DNA of 64,000 bases. Source: Linyphia triangularis (taxonomy: Eukaryota > Arthropoda > Arachnida > Araneae > Linyphiidae). The notes beneath the pieces are model-generated. The model made no database searches, was not told the DNA's origin, and saw only the letters and a list, made by a program, of their open reading frames with translations. Positions within the stretch are counted from its first letter, which is position 1, and the number at the start of each line of letters is the position of its first letter. The stretch covers positions 18,736,743 through 18,800,742 of the forward strand of contig OZ021727.1 in assembly GCA_963978545.1 (NCBI GenBank), given 5' to 3'. This document shows, in pieces, positions 1 to 12,500 of this stretch. The position numbers were made by a program, and so were the translations under genes.

Positions 1-478
1 AACACAAAAAATCAGTTCATTAGTTAATGTTCTGTGCTACCACCATTTATATGATCTACTAAATAAATTTCATCTCATAGTTGTCTTAACTTGATATTAG
101 AATTATGTTATCCCTATATACTCTTTTAAACAAATCATACTTAGAATAGTTTTATCTTGCGCTTATTTCATTGTGGTAATATAATGCTATGCACCCTACT
201 TATTCCCTTGTACCTTACTATTTTTATCATAGTAATTCAATTTTCTCTTTTTGTATGACTACAGATGATTCAGTTTTAATTAAAATTTAATCAACTAATT
301 TAAGTTTTCTATTTGATTAGAATTTATATGCTTGAAACTATAGTAGTTTTATAACAGAAAAAAAAAATCTAATTAATATCAATTGAAAAAGTTTTAAGTA
401 TTCGTTAATAACACTTGAGATGTATTTAAAAACAGTATAAAAACTTCACATTAATGTTACAATATTTCATTTGCTTAG

Positions 479-557
479 CAAATGTTTCTTCAAGTGTCTC
501 TGTGAAACAGAAGAGGTGGATAAACTAATGGAAGTTTATGAAAAATATATTCCAAAT
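479..557 (+). CDS. PTCD3: PTCD3 exon a (first exon in window)
   Basis: Acceptor tttgcttag ends at 478 and donor gtaagt starts at 558. After one carried-in base the exon reads 26 codons, containing TEEVDKLMEVYEKYIPN. It ends in phase 0, matching the next exon. It corresponds to the helical repeat before the SVTLDVIEA segment. No upstream exon is visible in 1-478. Confidence 0.8.
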
Positions 558-3500
558 GTAAGTGCTTTTTTTTTTTTTTAACTGTAATGTAGCTGTGTGA
601 TTTTGTAGAATAGTTTTAAAAAATTTAGTAACTTTTTTTGTTTAATACAAGTTTCTTATAAAATGCAACCAAAACAGTTTTAAAATGCTTAGAAAATAAT
701 GTTTTATTTTCTAATCATTTTAAAACTGCTTAGGTTGCATTTTGTAAGACACTTGTATTAAACAAAAAAAGACTTTGAATTTGTTGCTGCTCTGTTAGGT
801 TCTTTTCACACTATCTAGTTATAACTGTACTTCAACTTTTTTTTTTTTTAATCGCTTTAACTTCAAAGATTAATTTATGGTTTCACATTAGGTGGCCCGT
901 TACCCTTGAGCCACTTTAGTGCAAACTTGTTGCTCTGAATTTTCACGGTCCTGTTCTTTGTCATGTAATCAAAATAGGATTGTGTGAAAAGAGCCTTATG
1001 AGTAAACTTTATATCTGGTAATTCTCATTTCTTACATTGTCTGGAAAAATGACAATTTATAAATGGTATTTCGATTACTAATTGATTGAGGGGATGCTTT
1101 AAAAATAACTTGTTGAAAGTTTAATTACCAGGGTTCCCACGGTCATCAAAAGTGGTTAATATTTTGTAACTGGTTTTCCTAAAAAATACTTGAAAATGCT
1201 TATAGTCCTTCAGGGTTCCCACGGTCATTGAAAGTCATTAAAAGTGCTTAATATTTTTGAACTTGTTTTCAAGGCCTTAAAAGTGCTTGAAAATGCTTAG
1301 AGGTGCTTGAAACTGCTTAAAGGTCCTTACCGCGATTTAAAGTCTAGATTATTAAAAGACTAGATTTTATTAAAAGTCTGTGACCGCGACTTATCTGCAC
1401 CGTATCGGAGTTTTCCGACGTATTTGTGTTACACATCCACCAACTTGTAACTCTTTTGGTAGAATATACTTTATTAAAAATTTATATATATACATGATGC
1501 CTGAAAATAAATTTTCAAAGGTCCTTAAAAATATTAATTAGGTCCTTAAAAGTAATTGAAAAGTCATTGATTTTCATTCTGTGATTTGAGTGGGAACCCT
1601 GTTTTTAATTTTTGTCATTTATCGGCACTGCACCAAAATTTTTTGGTTTCGTTTGGTTTATATTTACTGATTGGTGGAGTAGAAATCGAATGGTTTGAAT
1701 TACACACTGTACTCTATGAGACGAACATGTGAGATTAGTGTTTACGTTTTGTGAGCCAAAAAATGAAATACCATCATCAAAGTCTCTTTTTAAGGCAAAA
1801 TGTGAATTGTACTTGATAGATTTTGATATTAACGCTCTGGGCAAAGCAGCTGTAAAATCGCACATTAAAGACCCGATTCATGAAAATAAATTTTCAAAGG
1901 TCCATAAAAATATTACTTAGGTCCTTAAAATTCATTTATTTTCAATCAATGATTTCATTAGGAACCTTAGTTACTTATTAATCGTTAAATTGCATTGAAA
2001 ATAAGTGATTTATTTACTTTCATTATGTCTCGATTATGTTTAATTGTTAACACAGAGTGGCCACAGAACCTGGAAGTCAGGGAACTTCCGATTCTGGAAA
2101 AAATCAAGGAAATGTTAGGGAATTTTTCAAAATTTCACAAAAATCAAGAATTTTCTTTATTCTGAAGGTATATTTCCCAGTTCATCTGTATTTTGGTGCC
2201 ATTTTCCCAAAGAATTGTGATGGTTATCATTAGAAGTTAATGTTACAGAAAATTTTAAACTTTTCATTACCGCCAAAACTATTTAAAAAAAATTGTCATA
2301 TCTATTTAGCCTACATGTTTTATTTGATCAGGGTGTCTGCACATTTGGAAAAGTTGGGGAAATTTGAAACAAAGTTTGCCATAAATTCAGGGAATTTTTT
2401 AGAAATCTATCAAGGAATGCTTTTCCTGAATTTTGTGGCCAATAAATAAAATATATATTAAGATAGATTTAGGTTTCAGTAAATCATGTTCTACTTTATT
2501 TTTTGCTTTAGAGTTACACTCCTGAACCATCAGTCACTCTCGATGTTATTGAAGCGATTCATGTTTCAGGGAACTATAAACATCTTCCTAAAATGTGTTC
2601 TGGTAAATAGCATTTCTAAATTATTATTATTTTTTTTTATTTTTTTTATTTGCTTATTTATTTTTATATATTTCTACAAATTTTATTCCTTTGAGATAAA
2701 TTTAAGAAATTAGTTAAGGGACAATAATCAATTTAATGATTTTGATAAAATTAGTTATAGAGTTTTTGTCACGTTAATCAATCACTGTTTTTCTGATACA
2801 GTGTTTGTGGAGCAATTGTCTTGAGCTTTTATTGGGGTGGATAGTGGGGTGCCAGTGGTAGTGACTAGGCTAAGGCTTTGCTTCTCGCTTTTTGAACTTT
2901 TAGTGATTTCAGCAGTTCTCAAAGTTGAATAGTTTCTCCCCTTCCCAACCATCCCTACCACTTTTGTCAATTTTTAGTTTCTGTTTGCTGATAATTGCAG
3001 AATCTTGCTTGTTCTGTGGTATCGGAGAACTTGTTTCCTTTTGCTATTTAGCTTCATCATCATGAATAGGTTGTTTATGAAATATGCTAATAACTGTTAT
3101 TAGATAAATTAAATTTTGTGAAAGCACAACTATAACATAAAGTAAATCAAAACCATACAAGTAAACACCATTAATAAGTTAATGCTTTCTTTACAAAAGT
3201 TTATATTAATTTCTTATGTAAGTCTTTACAAAAGTTTATATTAATTTCTTATGTATGTCCATTGCTCTAAGTTTTTTTTAACTTAATGTTCTTCTACTAG
3301 CTCCTTAATTTTTTAGTTGAATTCTAATGCTTGTGAAAGAAAATTAAATAAAATGTACTTATCTTTTATTGAATCTATATTAAGTTCTCATTCATGCAAA
3401 ATCCTTTCATATATTCTCCATTAACAGTCATTTAGGTAAAGTTTTGTTAAAGATCGTTTTTAGCTATTGTATCTTTTCTTTTTCATTTAATTGAAATGTG

Positions 3501-6500
3501 TAGTGTATAGAAGTTTACAGAAACGGCCAAAAATTTGTGAAGATTTGTTACCTTTTTGGATCCATGATTAATTGGCTATCACACACATATTCCATTTACT
3601 TAAAATTGAGGTTTAGTACTTCACCACCCCATATACTGAAATTTTTCAGAATACATTAGTGGCTAAAATAATGATTTTAAACTTACAAATTTGTGTTGCA
3701 CATAGATTAATTTTAGTAAAAACTAACGAATGAAATCAAAAGTTAAAAGAAAATCAGCTTTTTAACTAATTTAAAAGTATTATTATTTTTTTTTTTTAAA
3801 TTTAAAACTACGAATTGTATTAAAATGAACTTGTTGTAAGTCTATAAATGGCAAAGATGTTGAAAATTTTAAATAATATTTATCTGAGAATGTGACTTAT
3901 AAATAGGGGTGACTCTACCAAGTACCAGCACTGCGACTGAAGTCTATTGTACTGAAACCCCCTATTTTATCTAAAGAAGACTGGTTGCTGAAATAAATTT
4001 CAGTATAGACCTGATTGGAACATTTAATAGTTCCTAGGGGTCGATACAATGGTATCCCAGATGTTCAAATCTTTGGGCAGAGTAGTAGTCACATTTACAT
4101 AGCACATGTGTAGAACTCTCCTCTGTCATACGACAGCCCCTGCATAGTGGGTCATCTACAACACCTAGAAGATTAAGGTGCAGTGTCCAGTTAAAAGGCC
4201 TACACCAACTTTTATTTCTCTTCTGCTCAATTTTAATAGCTCCCTCGATCTAGTCCATTGTGACTGTTGATTGAGCTCTTTGGCTTGTCTTTGATCTTTA
4301 GATTCAAGCCATGCTTGATAGGATTCAGTCAATAAAAAGCTTTTGATAGTTTTCCTGACCGCATTGTGGGGCAGACCCAAAACAGGTTCTGGACCAACAA
4401 AGGATAATTCAGATCCTTGTTTAGCTAATTGGTCTGTCATTTCATTACCTTCAATGTCACAGTGACCAGGGACCCAGAGAAGAGACACCTTGTTTCCCTC
4501 AGCCAGGTCTTCAAGTGCATTGTGGCATTCCCACACTGCTTTAGAGGTAAAGCAGTGACTTTTTAAGGCCTTTAGTGTAGCTTGGCTGTCAGAGAAAATC
4601 TTTATGACCCTCTTAACAACCCCCCTATCTAGGCAATTGTAGGCACAGGCCGTGATTGCAAGAACCTCAGCCTGAAATACAGTAGCCAACTTGCCCAGAG
4701 AGAAAGATAGCTTTATTTTTCTGTTAGGACAGAAGACACCTGAACCAGTGCCATAAGATGTCTTTGAACCATCTGTGTACCAAATTTCATCTCCTCTCCT
4801 GGTCAGATTTTAGGGAAATCTCCAGTCCTCTCTGGTCATAAGTCATCTGAGAATATGTTCTGGAAAACATTACAGTAGGTCGTTAGGCTGGGAAAAGATT
4901 GATGACCAGTATTAACCCAGTAACGGCGGTCGGCTAGAAAACTTGCCCATCGAAATTTGAGTTTTTTTCTTTGCTAATAAATTGCTATTGTGGTACCACT
5001 TAGTTTTTAAAAATCACAAAAATAATTTTCCAAAAAATCTTAAAAATTCAAAGTATGCCTTAAATGATCTAAATAAACAAGGTAAAAGTTAAAAACAATA
5101 ACTGTTTATCCATTTCAAAGTCGTCTTTAATGGGTTAATGACTATTTGCTGATATCCAAATTCACTCATTATTGCTCACAAATGTTTCTTTTCGTATAGA
5201 TGTGCTGTTCTTTGAGCAATCTGAAAGAGAGAACATTCTCACTTTACTGATGGAAGCGGCTGGATGCATGAAACACGAAGAGCAGGTATTTCTTCTTGTG
5301 CTACATTCAGACTACAGTCGAAGAATTCTGCCAATTTGAAAAAGCTTGTAAAACTTTCTGTTTTTTCTAAAGCATCGTTTCTATTTAACCCTCTGAGTGT
5401 CCAGGGAATGGGCGAAATTATACAGTTGTTTTCCCTGCAATAATTTTTAAATTATATTTCTGATTCAAATATATAATTTTTTTAAATTATTTTTTATTTA
5501 TTTTGTTTTAAGTAGGTTTTAAACTATCATCCTAATAAAAAGATTTAAAAAAGATTTTATTTTACATTTTATTTATAAAATTAAAAAGGTTGTGTATTGC
5601 TGGAAAAACTGGGGATCAAAGGACGTATATATACGCCCATGACCCTCAGAAGGTTAAATGTATGGCAAGTCATCCATCTTATCCAAAATCTAGAAAAATG
5701 TCTTTCTAAGCTTCTCCGTGAAAATGAGTGATTTTATTTAATCATACTTGCAGAGGGCATATTTGACATAAAATTCCTAGTATTCCTTAAATTTTTGTTT
5801 TTCTCTAAAATTCCTAAAATTGTGCTTGAAATTTTTTGATAATTCATAAAAAAAAAAATTCAAATCTAAAAAATTCCCTGATTTTCCTCCAAAACCCAGA
5901 TAATTCTCCAGAGGAGAAAATCTTTTTTGAGATTTTAATTAATAATTATTAATTTTTTTTAAAATTGGTAGTTTTCTTCCTGGTATTGAAAAATGCTTTG
6001 AAAATAATGTTTGTGTTAGGAGCCTATGTCTATTTAAAATAAGTGTCACTAAATTTTTTGGAAATATCTCTAAAATTTTTATAAATTTTTAATATATTCC
6101 TGAAATTTTTGTAATCTTACCTAATTTTTTTAGAAAATTCACTGCACTCCCTGTACTTGGATCTGATTAACCCTTTGAAGCTAAAACTTTGATTTTATTT
6201 CCGATTTTAATGACATTTGGTATGGGCCGTCTTTATGTGTAGAAGAATGATGGGAGTATACTTCCTTTTATAAAAAAAATAAGATTTATTTTAACTTTTG
6301 TAAGTGATAATTTCTACACTTCAAGGTTTGGTTGTAAAAAAGATTGTTTGGTTTTCAGCAGGAACGTATAGCATAATTTTAGTTAAGAAATTAAAAAGTT
6401 TATTTATTGATATTGTGAGAAAAAAGTTTTAATTTAGAAATATAATTTGTTGCTGAAATAAGTACTTTTTTGATTGATTATTCCTGTTAATCATCCAATT

Positions 6501-9500
6501 TCATAACTCGACTACTCAATTTCTTTATCACTCCAAATTTATTCTAATATGAAAGGGGAAGATTAAGTTCTTGTGTGTGTAGGTCAAAAAATGTCTCAAC
6601 TTATTTCTTATGGTAAACTTTGTTGTCTGTCTTGCTAAAAAAATTAGTACACAAATTATGCTATTGACATTCATTATACAAAAAGTATAAGAATATATAT
6701 TTAAAAAAATATGTTGTGAGTCTTGTGAGTTATGACAGCAGTATACTGCTTCAATTCTAAGGAAAGTAAAAATTAAGGCCCTTTAAAATATATTAACGAT
6801 TTTAGGTCCAGCCTGTTCACATTGGTTTAATATACTCATACTGTTTGTTAAACTCTTGCTAAGTGATTAATATAAATGACTAAATCAATGGCATAGCTAA
6901 AACGTGTTTTAATATCCCTGTGCTATTTAACAGATTTATTACAAATATACAGCCATCATATGCGTCATTCACTTTATTTCTTTTAAAATATTAAAATATG
7001 GAGGACTTGCCAATACTGACGTATAAATTTTTACACATATTGTAAAACCTACAAAACTTTTAAATTTTATCAGATTACTAAAAAATGAAAATTTTATTAC
7101 TGAACATTTGTATTTCAATAGCAAAATTATTATTTTTTTTAACCAATTTATGTTTCAAATTTGAAGGTTTCAAAGTCACTAGATAAAATTTGTATATACA
7201 TGGTGTCACATTTTTTATTAAAACATTTTAGTATCTTTTATGTCACATAAATTGTTTTAAGTCACATAAATTCCTTCTGTGACTTTTTCTTGCAAAATAT
7301 GCTTCCCACTGAAATACTATGGATATTTTATCCTCTTTAGTAACGATTCGATTTCTTTAATCCATATCTTAGATACAAACTCATTTAGTGCAGATGGTAT
7401 GGAACATTTTAGAAAGACTTCACAAGAGAGAAGAATACAAAAAATTGCCTTTTGAGTAAGTTCAATATTCTAATTCACTGTTATTCATAAGTGTGATCTT
7501 TCATAATTGGTCATTACCTTTATATTTTATTTTATTTCAATTCTATTATCATTAGAGGTACAAATGTACTAAATTGAAAAGATCTTGGATCAAAGCTCAC
7601 CACTAAATTTTTCAAAAGGGCTGCATTATGTTTGCTTAGCACCCATCCGAGCTGCACCTTCTTGTACAATAGAAAATTTTATGCATTTATATTTAAGTTA
7701 ATTATTCTAATAATATTTCATTGATTGGGAATTTTATTAAATGAAAATTTTGGAATGGCAAATTTTGCAACATTTTCTCTTAAGTGAAACATTTAAAGAA
7801 ATTAAGGAATGAGGTATTAAAGAGACTGTAATGAGGTATCTATATTTATTTCCTATGTATCTTTTGCCAACTTGATGGCTGTGAGGTTAGCTCTCTGGCC
7901 TCACATGCCAAAGATGCCAGGTTCAAATCCTGAGTTAGGCATGGATGTTTGTTGTGGTTTGGAATCCATGTTAAGCTGTAGGTCCTGGCCTGATTAGCCA
8001 TTATTGTGCACAAAAATAGGTCGTTGAGCGTACAAACAAACCAAACCTTTCTTTTCAATTCTTTCAATTCATTTTAAATAGAAATTCTGAGTATTCTATC
8101 TAAAGTAAAAGAACCATACGTGAAAAGTTCTCTAAAAAATATGCTATTTAAAAGACTTTCCTTAATTACAATCAATGTAATGAGACCAGATGAAGTCAAA
8201 AATTAATAGGCATGTAATTATAATTCATTAGTTATTGTGAAAATGTTTTCTGAGTTTTAAGGGATATTTTTGAGAAAATATATGAATTATTTGCAATGTA
8301 TTCTCCAGTCATTTTATTTTGGAAAACTAGCTGGACTTCTGTATATTTACCAATATATACCAATGTGGGTAAAAGGAATAATAAATTAAAATTATATTTA
8401 AAAATATCTGCATCAGGAATTTTTGTTTCTTTGTCTGTACAGCAAAAAAGGATTTGTAGGACCAGATGCAAGTTGTAGTGGCGAATGCTTTCTTAATGCA
8501 AAGACTTACAATTCACACCGTTTCTTCATATTTTTTTTATTACTTTTACTTAAGGTTTAGGTTTCATGATACGAAAATTTTGTGATAAAGACAGCCTATT
8601 GCCATTAAAAAGTTTTAGTAGCATATTTGAGTTTGTTTTAAAGACTACAAGTACATTTTATTTTAACTAAAAAATAGTAGCTTGATTTTAAGAAATGTAA
8701 ATAAAATGTTTATTTTATCGATAGATAGTTCAATAAATATATTTCCTGCTTTCAAAGCATTTCAGATCAAATGTTTATTAACCTTAGAATACTAAAATGA
8801 AGACTGTATTAATAACTATGCATGCCATTAAAATCAGTTATACCCCCTGAAATCGTATTTATTATGTGGCTAGCTAAATATCTCAAACAACAAACCCCTC
8901 CATAAGAAATGTAACTTTAATTATTATTTTAAGAATAAATTTACACTTTTTTACAGTCTCTCTAGCATTATCTATCTGTTTAAATTTTGTTTCTGAGATG
9001 TTATTTAGTATTCCATGGTTAAATAAGCAATTTATAGCTATTTTTTTTTCTCTGAAATGCACTAAATCTTTTAAATAGTGTCTAAATTAGAGTAATATTC
9101 TCTAATGTGGGTTACATACGTAATTTATTTCCTTCATTTCCCCTTTTTAGATGGTCTGGTGCTTTGCTAGGAAACATTTTAAAGACATTTGTGAATGGGA
9201 AAGATGTAGAGAAATCTTGGTAAATTATTTCATTGTATTTAATTTCAAACTGTTTAATTTTTATAGGTTTATAGATGTATTAAAAAAATCGCAAGATTTC
9301 CCAATTATAGGATGATTGTTTGGGTATTGGTGTGTTATGACTGCAGTAGTTAAAGAACTTCCTTTTTTGCTCTGAGTAAATAAATACCAACTAATTTTTC
9401 ATTGCTTTTACATTGCTAATTGAGCTATTGTATTTGAAAATTGAAATCTGATTGATTTAATTTTTTTCCATCAGTATGTTTATGATAATTTTGTTATTGC

Positions 9501-12500
9501 AACATATTCTCAATTATAAGATATGTAACTCTAATTTCGTGTGAAAAGTGTACTTGACCTTTTTTACATCATACTTAGATACAGAATTCGATTGAACTTG
9601 AAAATATATTACAGCTGAACAAATTGAACTTGTAAAAACTGGAAGATGAGACTAGTTTTAATAATGTAACAGGAAAAGTTTAATATTGAAAATATTAATG
9701 TTTGCAACATTGAAACATGGATTATTCATTACTTACATTTTAATCTACAGTATTTATTACATTTGTGTAATAAGTCATAAAAAAAACATATTTTTAATCT
9801 CTATTTTAGTACATTATATTTTTCTCTGTAGGTCAATTGTAAAGAAATTGTCCGAACAGCAGAATTTTATCTATGGTTTCCCTGAGTAAGAATTTGTTTT
9901 TTAGTCTTTGCATTTAAATGCTTTATTTATTTGTTGCTAAAAAACCATAAAGTAATAAACATAAATAAATTTAATTCTTTGAAATTTCCACCTTAGCTTT
10001 AATAAAGTTTATGAACTTTTGTTTTATATATATTTACTGAATTATCAGTATGTTTAAAATAGTTGATTTAATATTATTGTCAAATTAATATTCTACCCTG
10101 GTTAAATATTTAAATCAAATTTAATAATATATTAAAATCATGAATATTTTACTACTAGCCATTAAAATAGTAAATTCGTGTACAAAAGGATTGAAATTTA
10201 TTTGAATACAATGCTTTTTATAAATATGCAGTTAGAAACTGTAAATTAAACTTTTATTTTGACTTTTTAATATGCTATTATTTGTTTTATTAATTAAAAA
10301 GTTATTAAATTACCTGGTCAACATCCAAAAGCAGTTTTAACCATAGAAATAATGAATTTTGTATGAATATGATATTTAACATGTTTCAATTAAGAATAAT
10401 GAAAAAATATTAAGTTATTCAAAAGAAAATTTTGCATATGTTAAAAAAATTATATTAAGTAGAAATATTTCTTTCCAGAAAGAAGTGCTTGTTGAAGTTC
10501 TCTGAACTGTGTTTAGAGAAAGAAGAACATGACAAACTTGTTGTAAGAAGTATATTTTTTATTACCGTGTAACTGCATAAAATAATTTGACATTATTTTA
10601 AATCTAATTTCATATAACATTTCCCCCTAGTATGTTATGAAGTATGCAGTCAATAGCGCCTATCTTGATTTTCGTGAGGATGTTGAAAAGCTGGCGGATG
10701 ATATGGTCATCGAAAGAAAACTTACTCAAAGACAGAGGTTTGCTTACACTTTTTTATTTTAGTAGATTATAAATTTGTATATTGTGTTGTAGGATGGAAG
10801 AATCACCGGACACTTTAGTCTAATCAAATAGACATTCATCTGAAAATTATTCGGTAAACAGGGTTCCCACGGTCATTGAAAGTCATTAAAAGTGCTTAAT
10901 ATTTTTGAACTGGTTTTCAAGGCCTTGAGAAAGTGCTTGAAAATGCTTTGAGGTACTTAAAAGTCCTTAATTTTTGCAGATGTTATGTGGCTAACTGCAA
11001 AATTTATAAACGTACAACTCGGACTTGCTATCCCCGCGTGACCGCCACGTATTTGCACCGTATCAAAATTTTCCGACATTTGTAATACACATCCACCAAT
11101 TTGTAACTTTTTGGGCAAAATATACTTTATTAAAAATTTATTTATTGATATGATGCCTGAAAACAATTTTCAAAGGTCCTTGAAAACATTGATTAGGTCC
11201 TTAAAAGTCATTGATTTCATTCTGTGATTTGAGTGGGAACCCTGGTAAAATGAAAATGCCACCAAAAGATTCGGGTAGGGGAGAATGTGGTGTCAGGCAA
11301 GATGGGAGTGTGTTTAAAAATGTCTTTTTCTTTATAAGTTTAGGTGTTTTATTAATTTTTTTCTGTTGAAATATATTTTAAGAATAAGTCAAGTAATTTC
11401 TAATTAGGTTTTGGCCTATGGATTTCAATAGATTTTTTAAAAAAAATATGCTTGTAATTTCTGTGGTTATGTTCGGTCCGTGCAGTGTTCCTTAAAGGCC
11501 AACAAAGCACACCAAATTCATCCGTAATTATCTTTTTATTAATCGTAATGGACTGTAAAACTTTCATCTAAAACATTGTTAAAAAGGTTAAAAACTTTAG
11601 TGGATCATACACCAGATCCAAACCCACAATCAAACGTGGCACACGTCGTTTTTATATCCAAGATGTTACTGGCATACACATGCCGCCACCTATATTCATT
11701 TACAACTACTAAACAATGCTGGATTACTCTATATTTCCCCCTATGTGTTGTACTCATTACGAGTGATTTATTTTCCCCTCTAAGTACAAATTGATAACAA
11801 ATAATGAAATTAGCCTGTATTATTTCCAAAGCTCATTCATTTGTTCTTAAATTTATTTTCAAAAATGCTGTAAATGCTATGGAAACTTAGGTACAAAAAT
11901 TTTCCCTATTTCATTTTATGGGCAAGTCAATTTTAATATTAAAGAATGTTTTATTTTCTCTATTATCGAAAAAATTTGGAAAAGTCAGGTTAAAGACAGT
12001 TCAAAAATTATGCTTGGAAAATAAATTACAAAATTATGTTATGTAATGATTCATTTTTTAAAAAATAATGCAACAAGGCAGACCATTATTTGAAATTTTT
12101 GAACTCTCCACCCCTTACTTCATGTAGGAGAACCAACCATGTTTTTATTTCTTTGATCAGTATAATGTTGCCCTTCCGCCAATAAACCTTAATAATTCAA
12201 AATTTTCCGTTGATCCTAAACTGAGTTGAATGTTTTACATCTTCTCATGAAATGTTCTCCAACGGTAAGAGGTCAAAGATTACTTTCCTGTGTCGCCAAT
12301 CATAAGTGTTCCGAATGTAATGGAAATATATAGATTAGAACAGGGTTTAACCCTGTGCACTCCAGGCCTTTTTCGCTCGGAGGAATCAGCAACTCGAGAC
12401 ATTTTAGGTTCGGCTGGTGTTTATGGATTTGCTTCATAGAAACTAAACACAGTCATTGGCCTTCAATCGAATTTCCGCATCACACCTAATGGTCCTCTCG

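Noticed and set aside
2486..2713. 75-codon frame over PTCD3 exon b
   Set aside because: Wrong frame for the exon and runs into T-rich intron.
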